The notes under the pieces were generated by a model. The model did no database searches. It was not told the DNA's origin and saw nothing but the letters and a program-made list of their open reading frames with translations. 5,113 bases of DNA from Deltaproteobacteria bacterium (GTDB taxonomy: Bacteria; Myxococcota_A; UBA796; UBA2385): assembly GCA_015489145.1 (NCBI GenBank), contig WGAH01000823.1:1-5113 (forward strand), in the 5' to 3' direction. Each line of letters starts with the position of its first letter. Positions within the stretch are counted from its first letter, which is position 1. Positions 4,020 through 5,113 of this stretch are shown piece by piece. The position numbers were made by a program, and so were the translations under genes.

Positions 4020-5113
4020 CTACTCGTAGACCTTCTCGTCCACCGCCTCCGCCTCGGCGGCGTCCGGCTCGCTGTCCCGCCAGAGTCCCGCCTGCCGGAT
4101 GCGCTCGCGCTCGCGGGCCCACTCGACGGCGATGATGTGCGCCATGATCTCGTTGGTGCCCGTCCAGATGCTCGCGAGACGCAGGTCGCGGAAGATGCGC
4201 TCCACCGGGTAGACGTTGGTGTAGCCGATGCCGCCCATGACCTGCATGGCGTTGTGGGCGACCTTCTGGCAGGCCTCGGTGACGAACTTCTTGGTCTCGC
4301 TCACGAGCCGGCGCACCCGGCGGGGCTCCTCGCCGCGATCCACCGCGAGGCTGGTGGTGTAGACCATGCTCCGGGAGGCGTCGAGGAGCATGGCCGCCTC
4401 GGCGACCTGGAAGCTCACGCCCTGGAACTCGCGAATCGGCCGCCCGAAGGCCTTGCGCCGCCCCGTGTAGTCCGTCGCCACGTCGAGCGCCGGGCGGGCC
4501 GCGCCGACGGTCATCGCGGCGGTGCCGAGGCGCTCGGGCACCATCATCGTGCGAAAGACCTCGACGCCCCGGTTCAGCTCCCCGACGATGTTGCGCTTCG
4601 GGACGACCACGTCCTTGAACCACACCCGGCTGGCCCCGCCGCCGCGGCTGCCCATCAGGCCGTAGATGTAGGGGGTGGTCACGCCGGGGCCGCGGTCGAC
4701 CATGAAGCAGGTGATGCCCTGGTGCGGCGGCGCGTCGGGGTCGGTGCGGGCGTAGACCAGGAAGGTGTCGGCGGCGGTGCCCCCGACGATGAACCGCTTC
4801 TGGCCGTTGATCACGAAGTCGTCGCCCCGGCGCACCGCCGTGGTGGTCGTGCCGAAGAAGTCGGAGCCGCCCCGGGGCTCGGTGAGGCACTCGGCGGCGA
4901 TCATCTCGCCCCGCAGGATCGGCGGCACGTAGCGCGCCTTCAGCTCGTCGCTGCCGTGCTGGACGATCGCGTCGCAGACCAGCTCCGAGCCCACGCCGAA
5001 GACGCAGGCGAAGATGTAGCCGACGACGCCGATTTCCTCCATGACCGCGTGGGTCGCCACCCAGTCGAGGTCGCGGCCGCCCCACCGCGCCGGGTAGCGG
5101 CAGCCCATGAGGC
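4020..5113 (-). CDS. Acyl-CoA dehydrogenase, N-terminus cut by window edge
   Basis: This FAD-dependent enzyme introduces a double bond between C2 and C3 of an acyl-CoA, passing electrons to electron-transfer flavoprotein. Numbering runs from the Met at 5108, although the frame continues to the window edge and this Met is probably internal: it sits where the family motif 'P-x2-Y/W-GG' (YPARWGG, 5-11) occurs. Visible blocks are LTEPRGGSD (75-83, FAD and substrate contact), NGQK (101-104), GRRKAFGRPI (216-225), QVMGGIGYT (289-297), and IWTGTNEIM (314-322). The catalytic glutamate of medium-chain-type enzymes (YEGT) is replaced by Thr316. A glutamate at 192 (VPERL) matches the alternative base position of isovaleryl- and long-chain-type enzymes. 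The C-terminal 20 residues are acidic. Substrate chain length or branching cannot be told. About 20-50 residues are missing. Confidence 0.95.
   Translation of the reverse strand, partial: LMGCRYPARWGGRDLDWVATHAVMEEIGVVGYIFACVFGVGSELVCDAIVQHGSDELKARYVPPILRGEMIAAECLTEPRGGSDFFGTTTTAVRRGDDFVINGQKRFIVGGTAADTFLVYARTDPDAPPHQGITCFMVDRGPGVTTPYIYGLMGSRGGGASRVWFKDVVVPKRNIVGELNRGVEVFRTMMVPERLGTAAMTVGAARPALDVATDYTGRRKAFGRPIREFQGVSFQVAEAAMLLDASRSMVYTTSLAVDRGEEPRRVRRLVSETKKFVTEACQKVAHNAMQVMGGIGYTNVYPVERIFRDLRLASIWTGTNEIMAHIIAVEWARERERIRQAGLWRDSEPDAAEAEAVDEKVYE

Noticed and set aside
3808..5085. N-terminal extension of the CBS gene frame through the dehydrogenase gene
   Set aside because: The extension lies in a shifted frame of the real acyl-CoA dehydrogenase and is Arg/Gly-rich. 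A strong AGGAGGT and ATG at 3807 mark the true start.

Overview
This is a GC-rich window, roughly 70% by eye, with strong third-position G/C bias in every real gene. That bias leaves long spurious open frames on the opposite strands. The lipoproteins carry acidic Asp/Thr/Gly-rich linkers just after the lipidated cysteine. Together with an acyl-CoA dehydrogenase, this resembles Myxococcota and related former Deltaproteobacteria. That placement is an inference from style; no phylogenetic marker was compared.

Layout. The left third (143-1482, plus strand) holds two small predicted lipoproteins in tandem. They are recognisably paralogous: both have a GIAPME motif, four similarly spaced cysteines and a C-x3-Y-x3-F-R ending. 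They are separated by 119 bp that contains three successive perfect stem-loops. I cannot name the family. The right two thirds are all on the minus strand, in transcription order: a 3'-complete but 5'-truncated acyl-CoA dehydrogenase (4020 to the window edge), a stand-alone two-CBS-domain protein (3364-3807), and arginyl-tRNA synthetase argS (1490-3253). The second lipoprotein and argS converge, with only 7 bp between their stop codons.

Intergenic DNA. The 212-bp dehydrogenase-CBS gap carries two near-identical 22-bp direct repeats 76 bp apart, one overlapping a possible promoter. The 110-bp CBS-argS gap carries a 23-bp imperfect tandem repeat built on the palindrome CCCGGCCGGG and a short hairpin after the CBS stop. 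The argS start is ambiguous: a Shine-Dalgarno favours GTG at 3253, and a four-codon Met-Cys-Arg-Arg mini-ORF overlaps it.

The minus-strand genes show no obvious shared pathway (tRNA charging, adenylate-sensing CBS module, fatty or acyl-CoA oxidation), so co-orientation alone should not be read as a functional operon. The most likely undescribed item is the lipoprotein pair. No mobile element, CRISPR array, tRNA or rRNA was seen.
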